Shown here piece after piece: positions 32,065 to 42,930 of a stretch of DNA of 64,000 nucleotides. Origin of the DNA: Nocardia niigatensis NBRC 100131 (GTDB lineage: Bacteria; Actinomycetota; Actinomycetes; Mycobacteriales; Mycobacteriaceae). Made by a program: the position numbers and the translations under genes. Numbering within the stretch: position 1 is the first letter of the stretch; each line of letters opens with the position of its first letter. The DNA lies in assembly GCF_000308655.1 (NCBI RefSeq), contig NZ_BAGC01000043.1, forward strand, positions 124,001-188,000. The letters are read 5' to 3'. A model generated the notes under the pieces. That model saw only the letters and a list, made by a program, of their open reading frames with translations, was not told the origin of the DNA and did not search any database.

Positions 32065-34143
32065 ATGATTGGTATGGATGCGTACGACGAACCGGAATCC
32101 GCCGACCGTCCGCTCGGTAGTGAGATCGGCCTCGACCCCGCCGCCGACTACGACGATCCACCCGAGGTAGACGCCCCGCGGGACCCGATCGTCCCCTCGG
32201 ACCCCGGGATGGCGGACAGCTTCCCGCCCACCGCGGCCGGTGCGATGCGCCAGTCGGTGTTTCCCCCCATCGACGACTACGCCTTCCTGTCCGACTGCGA
32301 GACCAACTGCCTCATCGCCCGCAATGGCTCGGTGGAGTGGATGTGCATCCCGCGGCCGGACTCCCCGAGCATCTTCGGGGCCACGCTGGACCGCAGCGCG
32401 GGCCACTTCCGCATCGGCCCCTACGGTCGCAGGGTGCCGGCCGCGCGCCGGTATCTGCCCGGCGGTCTGATCGTGGAGACCACCTGGCAGACCGAGACCG
32501 GCTGGCTCATCGTGCGCGACGCGCTCGTGCTGGGTCCCTGGCACAACAACCGGTCGCGCAGCCGCAGTCACAAGCGCACCCCCATGGACTGGGATGCCGA
32601 GCACATGCTGCTGCGCACGGTGAAATGTGTGAACGGCGTGGTCGAGCTGGAGATGAGCTGCGAGCCCGCCTTCGACTACCACCGCGGCCCGGCCAACTGG
32701 CACTACAGCGGTGACGTGTACGAACAGGCCAGTGCCACCAGCGATATCGAGGGCTGCCCGCCGCTGACCCTGACCACCGATCTGCGGCTGGGCTTGGAGG
32801 GCCGGGAGGCGCGCGCCCGCACCCGGATGAAGGAGGGCGACGAGGTGTTCGTGGCCCTGTCCTGGTCGGAGCTGCCACCACCGCGCACCTTCGCCGAGGC
32901 GGCCCAGAAGATGTGGCAGACCACCGAGTGCTGGCGGCAATGGATCACGCTGGGGCGCTTCCCCGATCACCCGTGGCGCGGCTACCTGCAGCACAGCGCT
33001 CTGACCCTCAAGGGCCTGACCTACGCGCCCACCGGCGCGCTGCTGGCCGCGGCCACCACCTCGCTGCCGGAAACCCCTGGCGGCGAACGCAATTGGGACT
33101 ACCGCTATACCTGGGTGCGCGACTCCACCTTCGCCCTGTGGGGTCTGTACACCCTCGGCCTGGATCGGGAGGCCGACGACTTCTTCGCCTTCCTGCACGA
33201 TGTCGCCACCGACGACGACGGCAACCCGCTGTCGCTGCAGGTGCTCTACGGCATCGGCGGGGAGCGCATCATCACCGAGTCCGAACTCCCCCACCTGTCC
33301 GGCTACGACGGGGCGCGGCCGGTGCGCATCGGCAACGCCGCCTACAACCAGAACCAGCACGACATCTGGGGCACCATCCTGGATTCCGTGTACCTGCACG
33401 TGAAGTCGCGGCAGCAGGTGCCGGAAACGTTGTGGCCCATGCTCGAACGCCAGGTGCAGGCGGCGATCGAGAACTGGCGCCACCCCGATCGCGGCATCTG
33501 GGAGGTGCGCGGCGAGCCGCAGCACTTCACCTCCTCCAAGGTGATGTGCTGGGTGGCGCTGGACCGCGGCGCGAAACTGGCGGAGCTGCACGGGGAATTC
33601 GACTACGCCAGGAAGTGGCACGAGATCGGCGAGGAGATCAAGGCCGACATCCTCGACAACGGCGTCAACTCCGAGGGCGTGTTCACCCAGAGCTACGGCA
33701 GCGACAGCCTGGATGCCTCACTGTTGCTGGTGGTGCTGACCCGCTTCCTGCCGCCCACCGATCACCGGGTGCGGGCCACCGTGCTGGCCATCGCCGACGA
33801 CCTCACCGAGAACGGCCTGGTGCTGCGCTACCGCACCGAGACCACCGACGACGGCCTGCCCGGCGAGGAGGGCTCGTTCACCATCTGCTCGTTCTGGCTG
33901 GTGTCGGCGCTGGTGGAAATCGGTGAGCTGCAACGCGCCCGGCAGCTGTGCGAGCGGCTGCTCGGCTACGCCAGCCCGCTCAAGCTGTACGCCGAGGAGA
34001 TCGACTCGCGGACCGGACGGCACCTGGGCAACTTCCCGCAGGCGTTCACCCATCTGGCGCTGATCAACGCGGTCATGCACGTGATCCGCGCCGAGGAATC
34101 CCATCACGCCGGACAGTTCCATCCGGCGCACCCCGGACGCTGA
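32065..34143 (+). CDS. glycoside hydrolase family 15 (glucoamylase/trehalase type)
   Basis: This 692-residue predicted alpha-glucosidase of GH15 has an N-terminal beta-sandwich domain (about 70-300, starting FPPIDDYAFLSDCETNCLIARNG) and an (alpha/alpha)6 catalytic domain. ERNWDYRYTWVRDSTFALW carries the substrate-binding residues, and EEGSFTICSFWLV carries a catalytic Glu. The first 65 residues are acidic and low in complexity. The M. tuberculosis gene in the same place (Rv2402) and the characterised M. smegmatis GH15 trehalase make trehalose a likely substrate; this is inference. Two ATGs (32065, 32074) compete. A strong hairpin terminates it. Confidence 0.88.
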   Translation: MIGMDAYDEPESADRPLGSEIGLDPAADYDDPPEVDAPRDPIVPSDPGMADSFPPTAAGAMRQSVFPPIDDYAFLSDCETNCLIARNGSVEWMCIPRPDSPSIFGATLDRSAGHFRIGPYGRRVPAARRYLPGGLIVETTWQTETGWLIVRDALVLGPWHNNRSRSRSHKRTPMDWDAEHMLLRTVKCVNGVVELEMSCEPAFDYHRGPANWHYSGDVYEQASATSDIEGCPPLTLTTDLRLGLEGREARARTRMKEGDEVFVALSWSELPPPRTFAEAAQKMWQTTECWRQWITLGRFPDHPWRGYLQHSALTLKGLTYAPTGALLAAATTSLPETPGGERNWDYRYTWVRDSTFALWGLYTLGLDREADDFFAFLHDVATDDDGNPLSLQVLYGIGGERIITESELPHLSGYDGARPVRIGNAAYNQNQHDIWGTILDSVYLHVKSRQQVPETLWPMLERQVQAAIENWRHPDRGIWEVRGEPQHFTSSKVMCWVALDRGAKLAELHGEFDYARKWHEIGEEIKADILDNGVNSEGVFTQSYGSDSLDASLLLVVLTRFLPPTDHRVRATVLAIADDLTENGLVLRYRTETTDDGLPGEEGSFTICSFWLVSALVEIGELQRARQLCERLLGYASPLKLYAEEIDSRTGRHLGNFPQAFTHLALINAVMHVIRAEESHHAGQFHPAHPGR

Positions 34144-34151
34144 ACCAGGAC

Positions 34152-34185
34152 AAGGGAATCGGCCGCGCACGCGGCCGATTCCCTT
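34152..34185. terminator. bidirectional terminator between convergent genes
   Basis: AAGGGAATCGGCCGCG (34152-34167) and CGCGGCCGATTCCCTT (34170-34185) form a perfect 16-bp inverted repeat with a 2-nt centre. It lies between the GH15 gene (plus) and the dynamin-like gene (minus), so it can end both transcripts. Confidence 0.85.
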
Positions 34186-34205
34186 GGTTCTCAGGTGTTC
34201 TCGAC

Positions 34206-36020
34206 TCAGTAGGCGGGATTCTCGCCGATCATGTCGGCATGCTCGCGGATATCGCGCAGCCGGACCAGTGAGCGCTCGATCTCGGTGAGCCGGGCCTCGC
34301 GGCCCGCGCCCGAGTGGACGGTGGCCGCCTCCTCGGCGGCGCGCAGCGAGGCGTCCACCGAACGCAGTGTGGCCGTGGCGATCTCGGTGAAGTGATCGCG
34401 CAGGCTGCGCTGCACCGCGCGCAGCCGGTAGCGGGACTCCTTGCTCACCTGGAAGATCACGTCGTCCATGAGCCGGGCCACCGCCATCTTGGCCTCGGCC
34501 TGGCGGCGCTGGCGGCGGGCCTTGCGGTCGTCCCACAGCGCGTTCACGCCGAGCAGCACGGCCGCGCCGCCGGAGTACCAGTTCACCAGCGACATGTGCA
34601 GCAGGCTGGTGATGAGGCCGACCATCAGCAGACCGCCGTAGGAGCCGCGCAGGGCGGTCAGCACCTGCTGGGTGATGCCGTGCTTGGCGCTGTCCAGATT
34701 GTCCAGCGCCGCAACGGGTTCCAGCACCTCGCCGACATCGCCCGGATTGTCGAGCTTGAGATCGGGGGTGGGGATGCCGCTGTCGGGGAACTTGGCCGCC
34801 ACCTGCTCGGCCAGCTCCACCGACCGGTAGTGGGCGATGACGAAGTTCTCCTCCACCGCCTCACAGATCTTGGCGTCCAGCTCCGCGCCGAAATCCGCCC
34901 AGCGCCGGACCGGATCGCCCTTCATGATGTCGGCCTCGGCGTCGCGGATCAGGCTGCGCAGCCGGTGCCGCAGATCGTGTTCGGTGTCGGCCATCAGCTC
35001 ACCCGCGCCGTCGGCCAGGGTGACCTGCCAGTTGGCGGAGCGCTGCCGCAGCTGCTCGGCCTCCTCGCGGGTGCGGCGCAGCTGCTCGGTGATGACGGTG
35101 AGCCGGCGCGGATCCCGCAGCGTCTCGGCCTCACTGCGCAGTGCCAGCGACAAATGGTCGGTGATGAGCCGGATATCGCGCACCGCGGCCTCCACCGCGA
35201 CGGCGTCCGCCCGGCCCAGCACATAGGAGCGCAGATGGTCGAGCAGTTGCGGCACACCGGATTCCAGATCCAGCTGCGCGTCCCCCGCGGCGGTGGCGTG
35301 CTCGTGCAGCCGCGCCGAGGCCGGGGCCACCGCGAAGGCCAGCCCGGCGTCGTCGAGCAGCTGCCGGTCGTGCTGCTGCACCTGCGGCCACTGCGGATAC
35401 TGGTCGATCTTGTTGAGCACGCAGACGACCGTCGGGCACACCTGCTCAATCCGCTGCAGCTGCTCGATCTGCGTGGGGGTGAACGGCGTCCGGGCATCGG
35501 CCACGTACAGCACCGCGTCCGCGGCGGCGATCAGCGACCAGGTGGCCGGCGCCTCGGCGGGCGCGCCGGGCGCGTCCAGCACCACGAAGCCCTCCGCCAG
35601 CAGCGGGCTGGGCTGGGTGAACTCGGCCCTGATGACATCACCGGAATCCAGCTCGGCCAGCGCGGCCTGCGGATCCACGGCGGTGCGCTGGGCGATGCCG
35701 CCCGAGCCCGCCTTCACCAGCGTCGCACTGGGTTTCGGCCCGTACTCGGCGATCACCGGCACGCTGGCCTGGCCCTCGGTGGCGCTCACCGCGGCCCCGA
35801 CCAGGCTGTTGACCAGCGTGCTCATGCCGCTCTTGGATTCGCCCACCACGACCAGCCGCACCCGCGGATCGGCCAGGCGCGCACGCGCGATACCCAGCCG
35901 CCCGGACAGATCGAGCCGGCCGGCGGCATGGGTCAGCTCGAGCAGCCGATCGAGCAGCTCGACCAGCGGGCCCAGCGCATCGGGATTCTTCACCGCAACC
36001 TGATGACCGGGGGCGCTCAC
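34206..36020 (-). CDS. dynamin-like GTPase with altered P-loop
   Basis: This 604-residue dynamin-family protein is similar in layout to mycobacterial IniA/IniC. The G1 motif reads GESKSGMST at residues 60-68: the invariant P-loop Lys is Met66 (codon ATG), while a Lys sits three places earlier. G3 is DAPG at 149-152 and G4 NKID at 203-206, both intact. A helical stalk follows, then a hydrophobic segment near 455-490 (YGGLLMVGLITSLLHM, GGAAVLLGVNALW) that could enter membranes, and a coiled C-terminus. The start overlaps the upstream 719-residue gene by 4 bp (ATGA). Dynamin-like proteins remodel membranes; GTP hydrolysis here may be weak or different. Confidence 0.85.
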   Translation of the reverse strand: MSAPGHQVAVKNPDALGPLVELLDRLLELTHAAGRLDLSGRLGIARARLADPRVRLVVVGESKSGMSTLVNSLVGAAVSATEGQASVPVIAEYGPKPSATLVKAGSGGIAQRTAVDPQAALAELDSGDVIRAEFTQPSPLLAEGFVVLDAPGAPAEAPATWSLIAAADAVLYVADARTPFTPTQIEQLQRIEQVCPTVVCVLNKIDQYPQWPQVQQHDRQLLDDAGLAFAVAPASARLHEHATAAGDAQLDLESGVPQLLDHLRSYVLGRADAVAVEAAVRDIRLITDHLSLALRSEAETLRDPRRLTVITEQLRRTREEAEQLRQRSANWQVTLADGAGELMADTEHDLRHRLRSLIRDAEADIMKGDPVRRWADFGAELDAKICEAVEENFVIAHYRSVELAEQVAAKFPDSGIPTPDLKLDNPGDVGEVLEPVAALDNLDSAKHGITQQVLTALRGSYGGLLMVGLITSLLHMSLVNWYSGGAAVLLGVNALWDDRKARRQRRQAEAKMAVARLMDDVIFQVSKESRYRLRAVQRSLRDHFTEIATATLRSVDASLRAAEEAATVHSGAGREARLTEIERSLVRLRDIREHADMIGENPAY

Positions 36021-38176
36021 AGCAGCAGCATGTGATCGCCCGGACCCTGCACCGGGTAATGAGCGTCGACGAACGAGACATCGGGACCGAGACCGGAGAA
36101 CAGCCCGGCATCGTGCACCAGCAGACCACCGTCGTGCACCGAGAGCGGGTGCAGCGCGGAGTCGTCGGCGATCGGCAGCACGTGGTTACCCGAATCGAAC
36201 TGGTCCGCTATGGGTTTCACGGGCTGCGGCGGGTCGATGTGCGGCGGCGTGGTGATCGGCTGCTGCACGGTCGGGGCCGGCGCGACGGTCGGCACGGGCG
36301 CGGCCGAAACACTCGGCTGCCCAGCGTGATCCGGCACCGTCGGCACCGTCGGCTGCACGGTCGGGGCCGTCGGGTGCGGCGGGTTGGTCACGGTCGGCTG
36401 GTGGGTCGGTACCGGTTCGTCGGTCGGCACCGTGACGGTCGGCGTGCTGCCGTGGGTCCCGGAGTCGTCGGCCGGCTTCTGCGGCTTGGTGGTGATATCG
36501 GTGTCGCCACCGGAGGTCACCGGCGGGGTGACGACCGGGGTGCCGCCCTTGGTGAGATCGGGGTCCAGGCCCGGGATCTTGGTGGTCGGAATCGGCGGCA
36601 CGGTGGTGAGCACCGGCATGGGATCGGTCTTGGCCGGCACGCTCACGTGCGGGGCCGCGGGCGTCGGCGTGGTCGCCGGCGTGACCGGCTTGTCCACCAG
36701 CGGTGCGGGGTGGCCGGGCGTGGTGGGCTCACCACTGGCCAGCACGGGCTGACGACCGTGATCGAACAGGGCGGGCACCACGGCCGCCGGCGCGGTCAGC
36801 GGCGACGGACCGCCGTGCGTCGACAGCAGATTCGCGATCGGCTGGTTGGCGGCATCGGGCTGGATGGTGGTCTGCAACGGCGTCACCGCGACCGGCTGCA
36901 CAACCGACACCGGGGCGACAGGGGCGGGCGCCACGGGCGCGGGCGCGGCCGGCGGCGTCAAGGTCATCGGCGCGGACGGCGTCGGCGACGCGACCGGCGA
37001 GGTCGCGAGGGACAGCGGACCCGACGGTGCCGCCGGGCTCTGGGCCCCGGCCAGGTTCAACGGCGAGCCGCTCGACGGCGCCGGCGAATTGGCGCCCGGC
37101 ACACCGGAAGTGGGCGCGGCGCCCGTCGGAATCGCGGACATGCTCTGGCCCGGAACGGAACTCACCCCGGCGGGCGTCGAGGAGCCCTGCGAAGGGAACG
37201 GCGTACCCAGGTTGTTGGGCGTCGAAGCGCCCGGCAGGCTCGGCGCGCCGCCATTGTTCGGCAGCGTCGTGTTCTCCGGGATGTGCGAAATGCCCTGTCC
37301 CAGCTGCTGACCGAAGGCATCGAGCTGGTGCCCGACCGCACCGACGCCCACGTTCACCTGCAGGTTCGAGTGCACCCACGCGCCGTCCAGCCCGACATGG
37401 GCGTCGAAGGACCAATCGGTGCCGACGAACACACCCGTGCCATGGCCGGCGGTGCCGCCGATGCCGTCGAAGGCGTTGGAGTGGTCGGCGAGACCGGTGC
37501 CGGCACTGGGCGCGAAGGACGCGCCGTTCATGCCGGGCAGGTGCATCCCGGTCGCGCCGGGCAGCCCGAAGCCGGGCAGGCCCTGCAGGAAGTTCGGCTG
37601 CTGCTGATCGAGGGTCGGCAGATGCGGCTGCGCCGGAGTCGAATCCACCTGCTGGTCATTGGAGTTCTCCAGCGGCAGACCCCAGCCGGGGCGCGGGCCG
37701 TAGCCCGGCAGGCCGGACGCACCGGTGTCGGTGTCGGGCAGGCCGAGGCCGTGGAAGCCGGAGATCGCCGGGTCCGGGCTCGGGATGGCGTCGAGCGACG
37801 GGAACAGTCCCGCGTCGGTGCCGTGCTGGAAATCGCCGTGGCCGGAGTCGCCGAGTGGGCCGAAGGGCGCGTTCACCGGCGCGGCCGCCGGACCGTGGTG
37901 CGGCAGCACCGAATCCGCGGTCAGGTCCGGGAAGGTGATGGTCGGGCTCGGCACGTTCGGCTGCGGGTCCTCGACCTGCGACCAGCCCACGTTCTTACTG
38001 TCGTGGTTGATGGCCGGGGTGCCGCCGTGATTGCCACCGGCGGCGATGAGCGCGCCACCGGTCACGTACGCACCTGCCCTGGCCACGCGCGCGACTCCGT
38101 TGGCAATGCGGTAGGCGGCGTCTCCGCCGTTGTCATCGGCACCGGCAGCGTCGTCGAAGGGCAGATCACGTGTCAT
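36017..38176 (-). CDS. 719-aa Pro/Thr/Ala-rich low-complexity protein
   Basis: The family is not recognised. The N-terminus (MTRDLPFDDAAGADDNGG) is acidic, then comes a short hydrophobic stretch (ARVARAGAYVTGGALIAAGG, about 28-47). A Gly/Pro-rich region follows, with a more ordered block near 250-285 (VGTDWSFDAHVGLDG, QVNVGVGAVGHQLDAFG). A long Pro/Thr/Ala/Val region (about 330-660) precedes an Asp/His-rich C-terminus ending GPGDHMLLL. GGAG precedes the ATG. It is translationally coupled to the dynamin-like GTPase, like the low-complexity IniB placed before IniA in mycobacteria, although no sequence similarity to IniB is claimed. It may be a scaffold or cell-envelope partner. Confidence 0.75.
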   Translation of the reverse strand: MTRDLPFDDAAGADDNGGDAAYRIANGVARVARAGAYVTGGALIAAGGNHGGTPAINHDSKNVGWSQVEDPQPNVPSPTITFPDLTADSVLPHHGPAAAPVNAPFGPLGDSGHGDFQHGTDAGLFPSLDAIPSPDPAISGFHGLGLPDTDTGASGLPGYGPRPGWGLPLENSNDQQVDSTPAQPHLPTLDQQQPNFLQGLPGFGLPGATGMHLPGMNGASFAPSAGTGLADHSNAFDGIGGTAGHGTGVFVGTDWSFDAHVGLDGAWVHSNLQVNVGVGAVGHQLDAFGQQLGQGISHIPENTTLPNNGGAPSLPGASTPNNLGTPFPSQGSSTPAGVSSVPGQSMSAIPTGAAPTSGVPGANSPAPSSGSPLNLAGAQSPAAPSGPLSLATSPVASPTPSAPMTLTPPAAPAPVAPAPVAPVSVVQPVAVTPLQTTIQPDAANQPIANLLSTHGGPSPLTAPAAVVPALFDHGRQPVLASGEPTTPGHPAPLVDKPVTPATTPTPAAPHVSVPAKTDPMPVLTTVPPIPTTKIPGLDPDLTKGGTPVVTPPVTSGGDTDITTKPQKPADDSGTHGSTPTVTVPTDEPVPTHQPTVTNPPHPTAPTVQPTVPTVPDHAGQPSVSAAPVPTVAPAPTVQQPITTPPHIDPPQPVKPIADQFDSGNHVLPIADDSALHPLSVHDGGLLVHDAGLFSGLGPDVSFVDAHYPVQGPGDHMLLL

Positions 38177-38388
38177 CTGGGCTCCGCTCTCAGGGCTTCG
38201 GCGACCCGCCGTGCGGGCCGCCGAACCAAACTCGTTTCACACCCTATTTCCGGATAACCGGTCTGTCACATCCGCCAGTTCGGAGGCGGTGTGCACAGCG
38301 GTGCGTCACATAGCTTGTCACCCGGCATATAAGTACGGAAGACCCAGTTTCCGGTTGCACACCGAACCTTGCATCCGACCGCGTGTTC

Positions 38389-40236
<1,848 letters not shown>

Positions 40237-40392
40237 TCCTCGGCATGGCGAAACAGCGGCATGTCAACCGGCAAGTCTACGGTGTTGGACCGAATGTCCT
40301 CGCCCCGGCGTTCCCCGCGTGCGAACGGTGCATCGGCGCAAGCAGATCCGGTACGGATGAGAATCGCGTTGTCCGCCGTTAGGCTGCCGGGC

Positions 40393-40974
40393 ATGGCCGG
40401 CAGGTGGAACGCTCTGGGGAAGCAGTTGGGGATCGTGGCTAAAGAGCAGGGTGCTCAGCTCGTCACGCAGCAGGCTCCGAAGTTGATCGGGCGGGTGCGG
40501 CAGTCGACGATGCTGGACCGCGCGCTGAAGGCGGTGAGCACGCCGCGCAAGGGGCCGGGGGTCAACGTCCGGCCGACCTCGTCGGCGGGCGTGCCGTCGC
40601 ATGAACGCGCGCGCCGCATCATCTACAGCCCGCAGCTGGACGGCCGGGCCGATCCGGGCGAGATCGTGTGGACCTGGGTGCCCTACGAGGAGGACCCCGA
40701 CAACGGCAAGGACCGCCCGGTGCTGGTCGTCGGCCGCGAGGGCGACACGCTGCTCGGGCTGATGCTGTCCTCGAACTCCGAACACGCCGACCACCACAAC
40801 TGGGTGGGCATCGGCTCCGGCCCGTGGGACAGCGCCGAACGTGACAGCTGGGTGCGGCTCGATCGCGTCCTCGACGTCCCCGAGATGGGCATCCGCCGCG
40901 AGGGCGCGATCGTCCCCCGCAAGACGTTCGACAAGGTGGCACACCGGCTGTGCGCCGAATACCACTGGCACTAG
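40393..40974 (+). CDS. PemK/MazF-fold protein (Rv2405-like)
   Basis: This 193-residue protein has an Ala/Gln-rich N-terminal half and a C-terminal PemK/MazF-like beta barrel from about residue 75 (GEIVWTWVPYEED, KDRPVLVVGREGDTLLGLML, WVRLDRVLDVPEMGIRREGAI). MazF-type toxins are mRNA interferases, but no antitoxin gene is adjacent and the gene is conserved beside lepA in mycobacteria, so a housekeeping role is as likely as toxicity. ATG 40393 (MAGRWNALGK) is chosen because it matches the expected N-terminus; an earlier ATG at 40357 is possible. Confidence 0.78.
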   Translation: MAGRWNALGKQLGIVAKEQGAQLVTQQAPKLIGRVRQSTMLDRALKAVSTPRKGPGVNVRPTSSAGVPSHERARRIIYSPQLDGRADPGEIVWTWVPYEEDPDNGKDRPVLVVGREGDTLLGLMLSSNSEHADHHNWVGIGSGPWDSAERDSWVRLDRVLDVPEMGIRREGAIVPRKTFDKVAHRLCAEYHWH

Positions 40975-40992
40975 CGCGGTCCCGGGAACGAA

Positions 40993-41021
40993 CGAACCCC
41001 GCTCCGGCGGAGCGGGGTTCG
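40993..41021. terminator. bidirectional terminator
   Basis: CGAACCCCGCTCC (40993-41005), loop GGC, and GGAGCGGGGTTCG (41009-41021) form a perfect 13-bp stem between the convergent PemK-like gene and the aquaporin gene. Confidence 0.85.
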
Positions 41022-41035
41022 GGATCGACGAGGGG

Positions 41036-41815
41036 TCAGCTTTCCATATTGCGCGAGCGGCCGTACAGCATCCCGTAGACGAGGGCGCCGAGCAAGCCGC
41101 CGACCAGCGGGAAGACGATGAACACCCAGAGCTGGGCGGGCGCGCCGTCCTGATAGAAGGCGACCGCCAGGCTGCGGGCGGGGTTCACCGAGGTGTTGTC
41201 GACCGGGATCGAGATCAGGTTGACCACGGCCAGCGTGACGCCGATCGAGAGCCCCGCGAGCGGGATGTCGGAGAGCTGGTCGGTGGAGGCCAGCACCACG
41301 AAGACCAGCAGCGCGGTCAGGATCACCTCGACCGCGATGGCCGCCGCCAAGCCGTACCCGTTGGTGGTGACGTCACCGAGCACCAGCCTCGAGGGACTGT
41401 GCTCGCCCCAGCCGTTCGCGGCGAGGCCGTCTTTGGCGCGATCGTAGGAGGGCAGGTTCTTGGCGATGGCGTAGATGACCGCGCCCGCAACCAGGCCGCC
41501 GATGAGCTGCGCGACCCAGTAGGCCACCGCCTGTACGACATTCAAGCGTCCCAGCAGCAGGTGACCGACGGTGACAGCCGGGTTCACGTGGCAACCCGAG
41601 ATCGGCCCGATCGAGTACACCAGGAACAGCAGCGACAGACCGAACGCCAGCGCCACCCCGAGCACCCCGACCCGGTTCCCCGCCAGCACCGCGGTGCCGA
41701 CACCACCCAGCACCAGCACGAATGTGCCCAGACCCTCGGCGAATATTTTGCGCACCAAGGTGGGCGGACGTAGTTCGGTGAGATCCTCGGCGACTTCCTG
41801 AGCTGTGGGAGACAT
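41036..41815 (-). CDS. aquaporin (MIP family)
   Basis: This 259-residue channel has six membrane helices and two NPA boxes (CHVNPAVT near 75 and SVNPARS near 205). The second box with Arg and the preceding His/Cys pattern resemble AqpZ-type water channels more than glycerol facilitators; the selectivity filter was not modelled. An N-terminal cytosolic segment precedes helix 1 (FAEGLGTFVLVLGGVG), and the C-terminal LYGRSRNMES is cytosolic. It lies next to a terminator on its 3' side. Confidence 0.9.
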   Translation of the reverse strand: MSPTAQEVAEDLTELRPPTLVRKIFAEGLGTFVLVLGGVGTAVLAGNRVGVLGVALAFGLSLLFLVYSIGPISGCHVNPAVTVGHLLLGRLNVVQAVAYWVAQLIGGLVAGAVIYAIAKNLPSYDRAKDGLAANGWGEHSPSRLVLGDVTTNGYGLAAAIAVEVILTALLVFVVLASTDQLSDIPLAGLSIGVTLAVVNLISIPVDNTSVNPARSLAVAFYQDGAPAQLWVFIVFPLVGGLLGALVYGMLYGRSRNMES

Positions 41816-42341
41816 CGGCTACCTTCCGCTTGCATGGACAACGCACCGGCAAGATGTGGCGGCGCGAGCAGAAAACGCCTCAGGCCAGGCGGGTTATCTC
41901 CACCACGACCTCGAGATCGGTCGAGCCGCTCCCGCTGAAGATACCTTTGAGTCGGGGCACATCCGCGTAATCACGACCGACACCGACCGGGATGTTGTCG
42001 GTCCGGTCGTAACCCCACCACTGCCCGGTCCACGCCACGCGGTGCGGCGAACAGGTCCGGGAGGTCGCGCAGGATGGTCTGCTCGCCGTAGCGTTCCAGC
42101 CCGGCCGGGGGGAGTGCGGGCGGGGAGCATGCAAAAATAGCCCATCACGCAGGGGCAACACGCAGTTGGACGGCGATGGATTTCTGGTTGCGGCCATGTG
42201 GCGGACAGGCTCGATTTCATACCTCGCCGCGTCGCCTGGTAGCCTCGACTGTCGGCGCTGCAACTGCCCCTCTCGTAGTACGCGCCCGAAGACTTTGCAT
42301 CCCGCATACACCACCAAGTGAAGGAACACGAGGAAACAGGC
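41816..42341. other. 526-bp gap with a gene relic and the rpsT promoter
   Basis: Apart from the transglutaminase relic at 41880-42034, no coding frame is convincing. In M. tuberculosis the matching place between lepA and rpsT carries a transglutaminase-like gene, an alpha-E protein and an ATP-grasp protein (Rv2409c-Rv2411c); here they appear deleted. The right half (about 42130-42340) is AT-richer and should carry the rpsT promoter. Confidence 0.6.
41880..42034 (-). pseudogene. C-terminal relic of a transglutaminase-like gene
   Basis: On the minus strand a frame ending at 41880 reads AWTGQWWGYDRTDNIPVG, then VGRDYADVPRLKGIFSGSG and LEVVVEITRLA. This is the characteristic C-terminal end of bacterial transglutaminase-family proteins (usually WxGYDPTN, GRDYxDVPP, YSG). 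Nothing upstream in frame continues the protein: the active-site Cys and His regions are absent and the frame turns to unrelated sequence. A short piece in another frame just upstream (ERYGEQTILRDLPDLF) may be another fragment. It is best explained as the remnant of a deleted operon. Confidence 0.65.
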
Positions 42342-42605
42342 GTGGCCAACATCAAGTCCCAGATGAAGCGGATCCGCACCAACGAGCTTGCGCGCCAGCG
42401 CAACCAGTCGGTGAAGTCCGCGCTGCGCACCTCGATCCGCAAGTTCCGCGAGGCCGCTGCGGCGGGCGAGAAGGACAAGGCGCTCGAGCTGATGCAGTCC
42501 GCGAGCAAGGGCCTGGACAAGGCCGCCTCCAAGGGCGTTATTCACGCCAACCAGGCCGCCAACAAGAAGTCGGCCCTGTCGCTGGCTTTCAACAAGCTCG
42601 GCTGA
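42342..42605 (+). CDS. rpsT: 30S ribosomal protein S20
   Basis: This 87-residue, Lys/Ala-rich S20 protein begins at GTG 42342 (VANIKSQMKRIRTNELARQRN) after AGGAA; an in-frame ATG 24 bp upstream is rejected because S20 normally starts with M-A-N-I-K. The C-terminal ASKGVIHANQAANKKSALSL is the family end. A good terminator follows. holA lies beyond the LGFP gene on the other strand, as it adjoins rpsT in mycobacteria. Confidence 0.97.
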   Translation: MANIKSQMKRIRTNELARQRNQSVKSALRTSIRKFREAAAAGEKDKALELMQSASKGLDKAASKGVIHANQAANKKSALSLAFNKLG

Positions 42606-42930
42606 TTCTGCCCGGTACGTCTACCGGCAACATGCTTCTCACCGCCGCCGTGGCCACGAAGACCACGGCGGCTTTTGACATACCCGCCTCCCCGCGACTG
42701 CGGCTCCGCCTCCCCGCACGAAGCCCGGCTCAGGTGCCGCCAACCGCCGCGCACGCGTGCCGGCGGTCCAGTGCCGAAACAATTTCGGCCGCGCCCGGGG
42801 AGTTACCTCGGCCGCTACGAGATCAGTTGTAGCGTCCGTTACGACCGACACACTTGCCGACCGGCGTCGAACGAAGCAGTATGACTGCGAACCGTCGGGG
42901 GTTTACTGAAAACCGGCATTGGGAGATCTC
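42606..42930. other. 325-bp gap between rpsT and the LGFP gene
   Basis: It contains the rpsT terminator (42644-42676) and, in its right third, the presumed promoter of the LGFP gene (AT-richer around 42820-42920). No open frame on either strand is convincing. Confidence 0.5.
42644..42676 (+). terminator. intrinsic terminator of rpsT
   Basis: GCCGCCGTGG (42644-42653) and CCACGGCGGC (42663-42672) form a perfect 10-bp stem with a 9-nt loop, followed directly by TTTT. It lies 38 bp behind the rpsT stop. Confidence 0.88.

Noticed and set aside
36032..38257. A 741-residue Arg/Gly/His-rich plus-strand open frame opposite the Pro-rich gene
   Set aside because: The minus-strand gene has a ribosome binding site and is coupled to the GTPase; the plus-strand translation is what a repetitive GC-rich gene gives on its other strand.
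40393..40974. Toxin-antitoxin module at the PemK/MazF-like gene
   Set aside because: No antitoxin-sized gene overlaps or adjoins it, and the gene is conserved next to lepA in mycobacteria, so a TA pair cannot be claimed.
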